Below, in pieces: positions 8,724-16,519 of a stretch of DNA of 64,000 nt. The notes under the pieces are model-generated. The model saw only the letters and a list, made by a program, of their open reading frames with translations. It did not search any database and was not told the DNA's origin. This stretch comes from Streptantibioticus silvisoli (GTDB lineage: Bacteria; Actinomycetota; Actinomycetes; Streptomycetales; Streptomycetaceae), in assembly GCF_027947535.2 (NCBI RefSeq), contig NZ_JAAGKO020000038.1, positions 21,158 through 85,157 of the forward strand, written 5' to 3'. Within the stretch, counting starts at the first letter, position 1, and each line of letters opens with the position of its first letter. Position numbers and translations under genes: made by a program.

Positions 8724-9407
8724 ATGTCCCGTTCACGCCGCATCACCGCGGCCGCCGTCCTCGGCTGCTCGCTGCTCGCCGCCGCCGCCGTGGCGCCCGC
8801 CGACGCCGCCGCTCGCGGGCCGGCCCCCGCCGGGGGCAGCTCCGGCTACGTCGCGCAGGGCGGCCGGTACACCTCGGTCGCCGCGAGCTGGACCCAGCCG
8901 GCGTTCAGCTGCGCGGGCGGCGGCACCGGCGCGTCGTACTGGGTGGGGCTGGACGGCATGACGGACGCCACGGCTGAGCAGGCCGGCACCTCCACCGAGT
9001 GCTCCGGCGGGGTGGCATCCATGTCGGCGTGGTACGAGCTGTACCCGGCGGCGCCGGTGTACTTCGCGAACCCGGTGTCGGCCGGCGACCGGCTCAGCGC
9101 GTCGGTGTCCACCGGCGGCACCGGCACCTTCACGCTGAAGGTCACCGACGTCACGAAGGGCTGGTCGCAGTCGGCGAACCGATCGCTGCCCGGCGCGCAG
9201 CTGTCCAGCGCCGAGGTGATGACCGACGTGCCGGCCTCCGGGACCGGCGGCGGCACCGCGCCGGGCGGCTCGGTGCTGGTGTCCTTCACCGGTGCGACGG
9301 TCGACGGCCAGCCGCTGGGCGCCTCGTCGCCGACGGCCGTCGAGGCGCCCGGCACCGTGGTCTCGCCGCTGACCGGCGGCGAGGCGTTCACCGTCAGCCG
9401 CGGCTGA
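8724..9407 (+). CDS. Secreted G1-family glutamic endopeptidase (eqolisin type)
   Basis: 227 residues with a clear signal peptide (SRSRRITAAAVLGCSLLAAA, cleavage near ADA-AA). The mature part has the beta-sandwich signature of peptidase family G1 (A4): WTQPAF with catalytic Gln58 and SAWYELYP with catalytic Glu105, flanked by YWVGLDG and WSQSANRSLPGAQLSSAEV segments. G1 peptidases are acid-active, pepstatin-insensitive enzymes best known from fungi; bacterial members are fewer. A strong GGAGGAG precedes ATG 8724. It is its own transcription unit between two terminators, inside the glycosidase block, and probably degrades protein in the same extracellular material. Confidence 0.82.
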   Translation: MSRSRRITAAAVLGCSLLAAAAVAPADAAARGPAPAGGSSGYVAQGGRYTSVAASWTQPAFSCAGGGTGASYWVGLDGMTDATAEQAGTSTECSGGVASMSAWYELYPAAPVYFANPVSAGDRLSASVSTGGTGTFTLKVTDVTKGWSQSANRSLPGAQLSSAEVMTDVPASGTGGGTAPGGSVLVSFTGATVDGQPLGASSPTAVEAPGTVVSPLTGGEAFTVSRG

Positions 9408-9431
9408 CGCCCCGGCCGGCCCGCGACACGG

Positions 9432-9471
9432 CGGTGCCCGGTCCCCGCCTGCTTACGGGGACCGGGCACCG
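9432..9471. terminator. Bidirectional terminator between G1 peptidase and GH127
   Basis: Fifteen-base perfect stem (GGTGCCCGGTCCCC at 9433-9446 pairing with 9457-9470, plus one flanking C-G pair) around a 10-base loop lies between two convergent genes. Confidence 0.85.
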
Positions 9472-9477
9472 GTGCGG

Positions 9478-11910
9478 TCAGAGCAGCTGCCACAGGTGGT
9501 CGGCAGTGCCGCTGTCGTCGAACTGCACGACCTGCGCGCTGTTCGCCGTCGACATCTGGTCGACGCCCAGCACCTTGCCGCTGTTGACGTTGCGGATGCG
9601 GACGCTGCCGTCGCCGTTGTCGACCATGGTCCACAGGTGGTCGGCGGTGCCGCTGTCGTCGAACTGCACGACGCGGGCACTGTCGGCGGTGGACATCTGG
9701 TCGACGCCGAGGACCTTGCCGCTGTTGCTGTTGCGGACCCGGAAGTGCCCGGCGCCGTCGTCCACCAGCTGCCACAGGTGGTCGGCGGTGCCGTTGTCGT
9801 CGAACTGCACCACGTTGGCGCTGTCGGCCGTCGACATCTGGTCGACGCCGAGGACCTTGCCGCTGTTGACGTTGCGGATCCGGAACCAGGCGGTGGTCCA
9901 CTGCGTGCCGCCGGAGGTCACCGTCGGGAACGCGGTGATCCGCAGCCGGGCGGCGCCCATCGGGATCAGGGTGACCTTCTGGTCGGCGCCGGTGGCCTGG
10001 GCGGGCGAGGTCTGCAAGGTGGTCACCACGCGTTCGCCGTCGGCGACCCAGGCGGTGATCTCACGGGCGGGGGCGCTGATGGAGACCGGCGCGGTGTCGG
10101 GGGTGAACGGGTTGGCCGGCAGCGTGCCGGAGGCCGCGGTGAACGCCAGCGCGCCGGCCGGGTTGGACGCGGGCAGCGACAGGCCGTAGTTCCACGCGGT
10201 GGTGGCGTGCACCTCGGTCTGCGGGAACTCCGAGGTCCCGCCGGTGACCACGTGGTTCTCCCCGATCTTCAACGAGTAGGTGAGCGGCCCGTGATCGACG
10301 CTCACCGCGTTGTGCTGGGTGCTCCAGGTTCGGATCGACGTCTGCTGCGGCAGCTTCAGCGTCACCGTGTCGCCGTTGTTCCAGGTGCGGTTGACCACGG
10401 TGAACGCCGGGCCCGCGGTGGCGGCGACGCCGGTGCCGTTGACCTGCAGGACCGGCGCGGAGCACCAGCCGGGGATGCGCAGCCGCAGCGGGAAGGCCAG
10501 GGCGCGCGGGGTGGAGATGCTCAGCGTGATGGTGTCGGCGAACGGGTAGTTGGTGGTCTCGGTGATGGTGACGGCGGTGCCGTCGGCGACCTTGGCGGTG
10601 ACCTTGCAGGGCGCGTACATCGCGGCGGCCAGACCGTTGTCGGGGGTGGCGAGCCACAGCTCCTCGGTGAAGTACGGCCAGCCCATGCCGTAGTTGTGCG
10701 GGCAGCAGCGGTACTGGTCGACGCCGGCCATGTACGCCTGCATGGCGAAGGTGTTGTCGAACTGCCCCTGCGTCTTGGCCACGTTGTTGAGGTCGACGCT
10801 GTTGGCGCTGGTGATGTAGTGGCAGCCCTGGCCCTGCGGATCGAGCGCGGCCGGCAGGGAGTTGAAGGCCAGCTCCTCGCACCGGTCGGCCCACAGCGGG
10901 TCGCCGGTCACCCGGGTGAGCAGTTCGTGGCTGGCCATGTACTCCACGATGCCGCAGGTCTCGAAGCCCTGCCGGGGGTCGGTGTACCCGGCGCGGTAGT
11001 TCTCGTCGCCGGCGAACCCGCCGCCGGGGAACTGCCCGTAAGTGCCCATCACCGTGGTGTAGTTGTGGTAGGTCGCCTGGGTGAGCGAGCTGTCGCCGGA
11101 CCGGACCGCGTACAGCGCCGGCTCCCGGAAGCCCTGGGCGATGTTGACGTTGTGCGGGGTGGGGATGCCGCCGGCCCAGTTGGCGCCGTTGGCGTGCATG
11201 CGGTCGGCGAGGGTGAGCAGGTAGCTGTCGCCGGTGCGGTTGAACAGCCAGTAGACGCTGTCGAGCGCGTCGGCGAGCCGGTAGGAGACCCAGCTGGAGG
11301 CGAAGACCGAGCCGGCCTGGGCGTTCATGTACTGGAAGAACTTGGTCAGCGCGGGCACGATCCGGCTGTCGCCGCTGTACTCCTGGAAGGTGCGCAGCGC
11401 CTGGATCAGCGGCAGGTACGGCCAGAAGTCGGGGCCGGAGTTGAGCGAGGTGCGCAGGCTGGTGGGGCCGAAGAAGCCGTCGGACTGGGCGGTGCCCAGG
11501 ATGCCGGTGACCCAGCGCTCGGTCGAACTGAGCGCGGTGGCGTCGCCGGTGACGTAGGCCAGGTCGCCGTAGCCGCGCAGCCAGTACGGCACCTCCTCCC
11601 AGCCGACGTTGGCCGGGGTGACCCAGCCGGTGGTGCCGTAGTCGAGGAAGTGCGAGGTGTCCTGGTAGCGGCCGCACAGCCCGTTCAGCTGGAGCTGGAG
11701 CTGTCCGGACAGCCAGCCCTGCGCGGTGACGGCGCCGGGCGGCAGCCGCAGGAAGGCGGCCGGGGCCAGCGGTGCGGCGTTCTGGAGGTAGAGGCCGCCG
11801 GTGGCCGCGCGGGTGGCGGCCGCGGCCGGGGTGGCGGACCGGGCGGCGGCCGCGACGGCGGCGGCGCTCAGGACGGAGGAGGTGACGAACCTGCGGCGGG
11901 ACAGCGTCAC
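9478..11910 (-). CDS. Secreted GH127 beta-L-arabinofuranosidase-type enzyme with triple lectin repeat
   Basis: About 810 residues. A Tat-like signal (SRRRFVTSS followed by an Ala-rich hydrophobic stretch) indicates folded export. The (alpha/alpha)6 barrel of the GH127/DUF1680 family shows the zinc/cysteine active-site pattern: Glu317 and Cys319 (FETCGIVEYM) and Cys402-Cys403 (YRCCPHNYG), the same spacing as Glu338, Cys340, Cys417 and Cys418 of the Bifidobacterium enzyme HypBA1, where the first Cys of the pair is the nucleophile. The C-terminus holds three 47-residue repeats (NSGKVLGVDQMSTA...HLWQL), a ricin-like carbohydrate-binding unit. GTG 11910 has GGGAG 7 bases upstream; ATG/GTG codons further out give no signal peptide. 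Expected to remove arabinofuranose from plant or hydroxyproline-linked glycans. Confidence 0.88.
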   Translation of the reverse strand: MTLSRRRFVTSSVLSAAAVAAAARSATPAAAATRAATGGLYLQNAAPLAPAAFLRLPPGAVTAQGWLSGQLQLQLNGLCGRYQDTSHFLDYGTTGWVTPANVGWEEVPYWLRGYGDLAYVTGDATALSSTERWVTGILGTAQSDGFFGPTSLRTSLNSGPDFWPYLPLIQALRTFQEYSGDSRIVPALTKFFQYMNAQAGSVFASSWVSYRLADALDSVYWLFNRTGDSYLLTLADRMHANGANWAGGIPTPHNVNIAQGFREPALYAVRSGDSSLTQATYHNYTTVMGTYGQFPGGGFAGDENYRAGYTDPRQGFETCGIVEYMASHELLTRVTGDPLWADRCEELAFNSLPAALDPQGQGCHYITSANSVDLNNVAKTQGQFDNTFAMQAYMAGVDQYRCCPHNYGMGWPYFTEELWLATPDNGLAAAMYAPCKVTAKVADGTAVTITETTNYPFADTITLSISTPRALAFPLRLRIPGWCSAPVLQVNGTGVAATAGPAFTVVNRTWNNGDTVTLKLPQQTSIRTWSTQHNAVSVDHGPLTYSLKIGENHVVTGGTSEFPQTEVHATTAWNYGLSLPASNPAGALAFTAASGTLPANPFTPDTAPVSISAPAREITAWVADGERVVTTLQTSPAQATGADQKVTLIPMGAARLRITAFPTVTSGGTQWTTAWFRIRNVNSGKVLGVDQMSTADSANVVQFDDNGTADHLWQLVDDGAGHFRVRNSNSGKVLGVDQMSTADSARVVQFDDSGTADHLWTMVDNGDGSVRIRNVNSGKVLGVDQMSTANSAQVVQFDDSGTADHLWQLL
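9481..9890 (-). repeat. Three near-identical 141-base in-frame repeats in GH127
   Basis: The last part of the gene contains three copies of a 141-base unit coding for [IV]RN[VS]NSGKVLGVDQMSTA, then VVQFDD[NS]GTADHLW. The high nucleotide identity between copies indicates recent duplication or ongoing gene conversion. Confidence 0.85.
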
Positions 11911-12269
11911 GGTGAAGCTCCCATGCGGCGAGGCGGGGTGGGGTGGGGGCACGGCTGCGGCGGTCCGGACCGGCGCGACCGGGGCGTCCGTCCCCGGGAC
12001 CGGCCCGTCCGGGACCACCGCGTGACAACGTTGCAACGCCCCTATTGAGGCACCGCCAGCCGCACAGGGTCAAGGCGTTGGGCGGCCCGCTTTACATCGT
12101 TGGAAACACCGCCCGGAACGGGCGGCCCGACCGACGGCCCGACGGACCCGGCCGGGCCGGCGGTGCCGGCCGGCACGCGGACGGCCGGGACGCGGTCCGG
12201 CGGCCCGAGGGCGGGTGCGCGGCGCGGACTTCCCTGGCGGCCGGGCCCGGCGGCAGCCACCATGAGCCG
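11911..12269. other. Upstream region of GH127
   Basis: No gene is supported. It contains the GH127 promoter/operator (next entry). A further degenerate operator-like stretch, ACATCGTTGGAAAC (12094-12107), resembles the CGTTGGAAAAC flank at the GH76 gene. Confidence 0.4.
12023..12073 (-). promoter_or_regulatory. GH127 promoter with CAACGTTG operator
   Basis: Read on the minus strand: TTGACC (12068-12073), 18 bases, CTCAAT (12044-12049), then the palindromic TTGCAACGTTGTCA with core CAACGTTG at 12026-12033. The -10 and operator spacing match the GH76 promoter closely, pointing to the same LacI-type repressor. Confidence 0.65.
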
Positions 12270-12400
12270 ATGACGACCAAGGAGAACGAGGAACTCGCCC
12301 CTTTGGCACGGCTGTTGGCGGAACGGGCCTGCGAGCGGCTGATCACCGAGTTCGTCCGCCGGCTCGACCTGGGCGAACCGGGCACCGTCGCGGTGAGAGG
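12270..12400 (+). pseudogene. N-terminal remnant of an NTF2/SnoaL-like protein
   Basis: From ATG 12270 the frame reads MTTKENEELAPLARLLAERA, then CERLITEFVRRLDLGEPGTVA, a typical first helix pair of NTF2-like (SnoaL) proteins, which normally continues with a LF-x-x-DG strand. After about residue 42 the frame turns into Gly/Arg-rich composition with no family features and runs to 12677. I read this as a 5' fragment of a deleted gene. It could also be a genuine but very divergent protein. Confidence 0.5.
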
Positions 12401-12678
12401 CGGAACGGGCTCGGGGGCAAGGGAGTTGGCGGACCGGCGGGAAGTCGGGGGACGTCGGCGCGGCGCAGGGCCGGGGTGCCCGGCGCGGCGGTGGGGTGGT
12501 GCCGCGCCTGCGACACCGGCGGGGTGGCCCGGGGAGGCGGCGTTGTCGGCCTCGCTGCGGCCCGGGGGTGATCCGCCTCCATGGCCGGCGGGCCCGACGG
12601 CCTGCTCCGGCACGCTCCGCGCGGGCGGCGCCCGGGGTCGGCGTCCGGTCGTCCGCCGGTCCGCCGGGGGCGCGTGAG

Positions 12679-13116
12679 ATGATCTCCGGCGTGGGTGTGC
12701 TGCGTCTGGTCAACGACGAGGATCTGCGACGCGCCGCTGCCGACGCGGAACGGGCGCGTGAGGTGCAGGCGGCGGCGATCACGCGTGCGCTGGACGAGCG
12801 CGGCGCGGCGTCGCCGGGCGGTGGACGGCTGCTGCCGGAGGCCATCGCGGTACGGGCCAGCACCGCGCCGGACCGGCTGACCCGGCGGGTCGAGGAGCTG
12901 CGGCTCAAGGCGGCCCGGTCGGCGGAGGCGGAAGCGGCGGACGCCGATGCGACCGGGGCGGAGCCGGCGGACGCCGCGGCCCGTGACGCGGCGGGGACGC
13001 ACCGGGAGGGCGCGGAGCCGGCCGCGGGCGACTTCCGCGCCGAGGACGTCACCCCGGCCGCGGACCCCGACGTGGCGGACACGGCGGGCGGCCCGGACGG
13101 CCCCGGCGCGGAGTAA
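12679..13116 (+). CDS. Small acidic hypothetical protein
   Basis: About 145 residues, Ala/Glu/Asp-rich and soluble. The first half is helical (LVNDEDLRRAAADAERAREVQ...RRVEELRLKAARSAEAEAAD) and the second half is low-complexity acidic. I do not recognise a family. Start is uncertain: ATG 12679, GTG 12691 and GTG 12697 are all in frame and none has a strong RBS. The codon bias fits a real gene, and the ordered N-terminal helix suggests a conserved small actinobacterial protein. Confidence 0.5.
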   Translation: MISGVGVLRLVNDEDLRRAAADAERAREVQAAAITRALDERGAASPGGGRLLPEAIAVRASTAPDRLTRRVEELRLKAARSAEAEAADADATGAEPADAAARDAAGTHREGAEPAAGDFRAEDVTPAADPDVADTAGGPDGPGAE

Positions 13117-13133
13117 CGCCCGGACCAGCGGGG

Positions 13134-14003
13134 TCAGGCGGCGCCCTGGGAGGCGGCGGCCTCGGGACGCAGGTCCTTCACGGTGAGGCGGTGGGCCGGC
13201 TCCTCGTCGAGAACGACCCGGCTGACGGGGTCCTGGCCGGCCGGCACGTGCAGGAGTTCCCCGGGGAGCATCGAGCGCCAGCCCGGGTCGTCGTCCATGC
13301 GCTCGCTGGCGACGGCCACGGACCGGGTGGTGGCCAGGTCGCCGGAGTGCACGCGCAGGTGGCCGTCGGTGCCGCTGTGCTCCAGGTGCCGGTCGCCGTG
13401 GTGGCCGCCGGCGTCGCGGCGCAGCACGTACAGCCCGTGGGTGTCGGGGTAGCGCAGGGCCCACAGGCCGTCCGGGGTGGTCAGGACCAGGTTGAGCGCG
13501 AAGACGGGCAGGTGGCGGGCGACCCAGCGGGCGGCGGCGGTGAGGCCGGCCGTGACGTCGCCGCCGTGCCGGGCGGTCTCGCGGCTGATGAGGGCGAAGA
13601 AGCGCTCGGAGTCGGTGTCGCCGCTGACGCGGGCGCGGTCCTCGCCGAGTTCGGCGTCGAGGTCGTCCAGGCCCTCGATGACGCCGTTGTGGGCGAAGAG
13701 CCGGCCGTCCTGGCAGAAAGGGTGGGTGTTGCGCTGCTCCAGCGCGCCGGTGGAGGCGAAGCGCACGTGGGCGACGAAGGTCGAGGAGGTGACGTCGCGC
13801 GCCTCCTGGGCGAAGGAGCGGTCCCGGTAGGCGGCGATCGGCGCCTTGTGCAGTTGCGGGGTGCCGTCGGCGGCGAAGAAGCCCAGGCCGGTGCCGTCCG
13901 GCTCGCGGTGGCTCTGCGTGCTGAGGCTGTCCGGCGCGTCGAGCAGCCAGAACGTGGCACGCGTTCGCTCGGGGGCGCTGGTCAGTCCGAACAGACGGCA
14001 CAT
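13134..14003 (-). CDS. Class II glutamine amidotransferase (EgtC/YafJ-like)
   Basis: 289 residues. The protein begins MCRLFG, so after Met removal Cys2 is the N-terminal nucleophile of a class II (Ntn) glutamine amidotransferase. Further family motifs are VAHVRFAST, FAHNG and GDTDSERFF. Such stand-alone proteins resemble YafJ and EgtC, which hydrolyse gamma-glutamyl amide bonds; the partner domain for ammonia transfer is absent and no ergothioneine genes are nearby. Start is fixed by the Cys2 requirement and by AGGAAGGA upstream of ATG 14003. The C-terminal 40 residues are variable. Physiological substrate unknown. Confidence 0.85.
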   Translation of the reverse strand: MCRLFGLTSAPERTRATFWLLDAPDSLSTQSHREPDGTGLGFFAADGTPQLHKAPIAAYRDRSFAQEARDVTSSTFVAHVRFASTGALEQRNTHPFCQDGRLFAHNGVIEGLDDLDAELGEDRARVSGDTDSERFFALISRETARHGGDVTAGLTAAARWVARHLPVFALNLVLTTPDGLWALRYPDTHGLYVLRRDAGGHHGDRHLEHSGTDGHLRVHSGDLATTRSVAVASERMDDDPGWRSMLPGELLHVPAGQDPVSRVVLDEEPAHRLTVKDLRPEAAASQGAA

Positions 14004-14216
14004 CGCGGGGGTCCTTCCTGGCGGGCGGAACAGCCTTGCCGGACCGCGCCGCGCGGCGGCGCCGTCCGGCTCACGCCTGCCCACCGCGGGCGGTTCGTCA
14101 CACCCCGCCGGGGTCCGGGTCGCCCGCCCGGCGGCACCCGGTGCGCACCGGCGCGGTGGCAGCCGGTGCCGGGCGTACGGCTGCGGTCCCCGGGCGCCGG
14201 GGACCGCCCCGAGTCG

Positions 14217-14840
14217 TCAGGCCCAGTCGAGGGCGACCTCGTCGTCGAGGCGCGGCAGGCGGTCGAACCAGGGGTTCTCGCCCGGGTGGCCGATGTTGAC
14301 CACGAGCTGGACCTTGCGGTCGCCCTCGGGGAAGAACTCGCCCTCGATGCCGGCGGCGTCGTAGCCCGCCATGGGGCCGGCGACCAGCCCGGCGGCGCGG
14401 ACGGCGAGGATGAAGTAGCCGGCCTGGAGGGCACCGCTGAACCGGCCGGAGGCGTCCCGCATCTCCGGGTTCGCGGCGAAGACGTCCTTCATCTGCGGAC
14501 GCATCGGGAAGAGGGTGGGGATGTGCTCGTGGTAGTCGGGGTCGATGGAGAGCACCGCGACCGCCGGCGCGGAGGCCGTCTTCGCCTTGTTGCCGTCGGC
14601 CATGTGCTTGACCAGGCGTTCCTTGCCCTCCGGGGTGCGCACGTAGAGCACGCGCAGCGGCTGGGTGTTGGCGGCGGTCGGCGGCCACTTGGCCAGGTCC
14701 CAGATCTGCGACAGCTCGGCGTCGGTGACCGGGGTGTCGGCGAAGCTGTTGGCGGTGCGGGCCTCGTAGAAGAGGATCGAGCGGCCCTTTTCGTCCAGCG
14801 GTGCGCGCGTCACGGGCACGTCGGTGGCTTCCACAGTCAT
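14217..14840 (-). CDS. Nitroreductase-family protein, RutE/malonic-semialdehyde-reductase-like
   Basis: 207 residues of the FMN-dependent nitroreductase fold. ARTANSFADTPVTDAELSQI gives the N-terminal FMN-binding region, PPTAANTQP the second phosphate-contact loop, and GYDAAGIEGEFFPEGD with VNIGHPGENPWFDRLPR the C-terminal part typical of RutE-like proteins (YdfG/RutE reduce malonic semialdehyde to 3-hydroxypropionate). No other rut genes are adjacent, so the substrate is open. A GGGAG site lies 6 bases before ATG 14840. The gene is divergent from an HxlR regulator with inverted repeats in between, a standard arrangement for quinone- or electrophile-responsive control. Confidence 0.83.
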   Translation of the reverse strand: MTVEATDVPVTRAPLDEKGRSILFYEARTANSFADTPVTDAELSQIWDLAKWPPTAANTQPLRVLYVRTPEGKERLVKHMADGNKAKTASAPAVAVLSIDPDYHEHIPTLFPMRPQMKDVFAANPEMRDASGRFSGALQAGYFILAVRAAGLVAGPMAGYDAAGIEGEFFPEGDRKVQLVVNIGHPGENPWFDRLPRLDDEVALDWA

Positions 14841-14862
14841 TACTGCTCCCTAATTCCGTGTT

Positions 14863-14906
14863 GCTTGGAAAAAACAAGCTACAGCAGAGAACGTAGCACC
14901 TTGCTA
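14863..14906. promoter_or_regulatory. Two inverted repeats in the nitroreductase/HxlR divergent promoter
   Basis: GCTTG (14863-14867) and CAAGC (14875-14879) flank a 7-base A-rich spacer, and TAGCA (14894-14898) and TGCTA (14902-14906) flank CCT. They are the obvious binding sites for the HxlR protein, which would then control both itself and the nitroreductase. Confidence 0.55.
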
Positions 14907-14917
14907 GAGTGGAGGCC

Positions 14918-15280
14918 ATGCCGACCGGACGAGGTACAGCCCACGAGCCCCGCAAGTGCGACGCGGCGCTCTCGCGCGCGTTCCGGTTCCTCGGCAAGCG
15001 GTGGAACGGGGTGCTGCTGGGCACCTTGATGGCCGGGCCGGCCAGCTTCTCCGAGATCAAGCGGGCGCTGGCCGGGATCAACGACTCGGTGCTGTCGGAA
15101 CGGCTGAGCGAGCTGGCCGCGGCCGGCCTGCTGGTGCGTTCGGTCATCGAGGGCCCGCCGGTCGCGGTCAGCTACGCGCTCACGCCCGTCGGCCAGGAGC
15201 TGTTCCCGGCCCTGGAGGCGCTCACCAGCTGGGCGGAACGCAACCTGATGGACGACGGCCCCTGCGCGGGCAAGGTCTGA
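14918..15280 (+). CDS. HxlR-family transcriptional regulator
   Basis: About 120 residues with the winged-helix HxlR (DUF24) pattern: conserved Cys near residue 15 (RKCDAALSRAF), LGKRWNGVLLGTLMAGPASFSEIKRAL as helix 2-3, NDSVLSERLSELAAAGLLVRSV recognition helix and wing, and the LTPVGQELFPALEAL dimerisation helix. In quinone-sensing members such as YodB the early Cys is the redox switch, so this protein may sense quinones or electrophiles. ATG 14918 has GGAGG very close upstream (2 bases); GTG 14909 is possible. It most likely controls the divergent nitroreductase gene. Confidence 0.85.
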   Translation: MPTGRGTAHEPRKCDAALSRAFRFLGKRWNGVLLGTLMAGPASFSEIKRALAGINDSVLSERLSELAAAGLLVRSVIEGPPVAVSYALTPVGQELFPALEALTSWAERNLMDDGPCAGKV

Positions 15281-15335
15281 CGGCCCGGCAGCTCCCCGGC
15301 CCGACACCCGCGCCGCCCGCGTTCCCGCCCCTGAC

Positions 15336-15414
15336 GGCGCTCGGAACCACGGATGGCGCTCGGGATCACGGCGTGCCGGGCCCGCTTGACGCCGCCGCGC
15401 CGGGGCTGAAGGCT
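15336..15414 (+). promoter_or_regulatory. Tandem 17-base repeats and promoter upstream of the solute-binding-like gene
   Basis: GGCGCTCGG[AG]A[CT]CACGG occurs at 15336-15352 and 15355-15371 (period 19). Downstream, TTGACG (15386-15391), 17 bases and AAGGCT (15409-15414) form a plausible promoter for the gene at 15455. The direct repeats look like an activator or repressor site. Confidence 0.4.
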
Positions 15415-15454
15415 GGCCGCGGATCCGGACGGCGGACGAAGGGACATCTCGCGG

Positions 15455-16342
15455 ATGAGCGGCACGGCGTACCGGCTGGTGATCGGACTGGTCTCGCAGG
15501 CCGCCATGTGCGTGCCGTTGTGGATCGCGGAGAGCGAGGGGTATCTCGCGGCCGAGGCGATCGCGACGGAGCACCGGGTTCTCCAGGTCACCGACCGGGT
15601 CACCGCGGCGCTGCGCGACGGTGAGGTGGCGTTCGCGCTGACCACCCCGGAGGGTGCGATCGCCGACGCGGTGGCGGGCGGGCCGCTGCGGGTGGTGGCC
15701 GGGGTGTGCGACCGGCCGCCGCTGAACCTGGTCGCGCAGCCGTCGGTGCGCGCGGTCGCGGACCTGCGCGGCGGCACCGTCGGCACCACGTCACTGGCCG
15801 AGGGCACCCGGCATCTGGCGGAGGCGATGCTGGCGGCGCACGGCCTCGCGCAGCCCGCGGACTACCGTTTCGTGCTCACCGGCAACCACACCGAACGCTG
15901 GCGGATGCTGCGCTCGGGGGAGCTGACGGCGGCGTTGCAGCCGATCCCGTTCCCGCAGATGGCCCGCGACGCCGGGTTCAGCGACCTCGGACCGGTCGAC
16001 CGCCACGTGCCGGACTTCGCGTTCGTCGCGGTCTGCGGCCACGCCGGCTTCCTGGGCCGGGAACCGGAGGTGTCGGCCGGCTTCCTGCGGGCGCTGCTGC
16101 GCGGCGCGGCGGCCTTCCACCGTGATCCGGAACGCTGGACCGCGCTCGCGGCCGGGATGATGGGCGTCCCGCAGGAGTACGCGCGCTCCGCGCTGCGGGC
16201 GATGGCGGACCGCGGCCTGGTCTCGCGCGACCTGCGCATGTCGCCGGCCGCACTGCACGGCACCGCCGCGATCCTGCGCCGCTCCGGCGCGCTGCCGCCG
16301 CCGGCACCCGGGGTGCCGCAGCCCGAAGTGGCCCTGGACTAG
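15455..16342 (+). CDS. Signal-less NMT1/SsuA-like solute-binding-fold protein
   Basis: 295 residues of the type-2 periplasmic-binding fold (MCVPLWIAESEGYLAAEA...VTDRVTAALRDGEVAFALTTPEGAIADAV), related to NitT/TauT/thiamine-precursor binding proteins. There is no signal peptide or lipobox: the protein starts directly with the first beta strand. No permease or ATPase is adjacent, so this may be an intracellular ligand-binding or enzyme-like derivative of the fold rather than a transporter receptor. AAGGGA lies upstream of ATG 15455. Ligand unknown. Confidence 0.7.
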   Translation: MSGTAYRLVIGLVSQAAMCVPLWIAESEGYLAAEAIATEHRVLQVTDRVTAALRDGEVAFALTTPEGAIADAVAGGPLRVVAGVCDRPPLNLVAQPSVRAVADLRGGTVGTTSLAEGTRHLAEAMLAAHGLAQPADYRFVLTGNHTERWRMLRSGELTAALQPIPFPQMARDAGFSDLGPVDRHVPDFAFVAVCGHAGFLGREPEVSAGFLRALLRGAAAFHRDPERWTALAAGMMGVPQEYARSALRAMADRGLVSRDLRMSPAALHGTAAILRRSGALPPPAPGVPQPEVALD

Positions 16343-16519
16343 GCGGCGTTGGACCGGGCGGCACGGACGGCGGTGGCGGAGTGACGGGGCCCGGTACGTA
16401 CCGGCGCGGCGGCGGGACGGCGGCAGCGCGGCGGAGTGACGTCGGCCCGGTGCCGGAGGGGCGGCGGGGCGACAGCGGCCCGGCGCCGGCGCGACGACGG
16501 CGGAGCGGCGGAGCGACCG

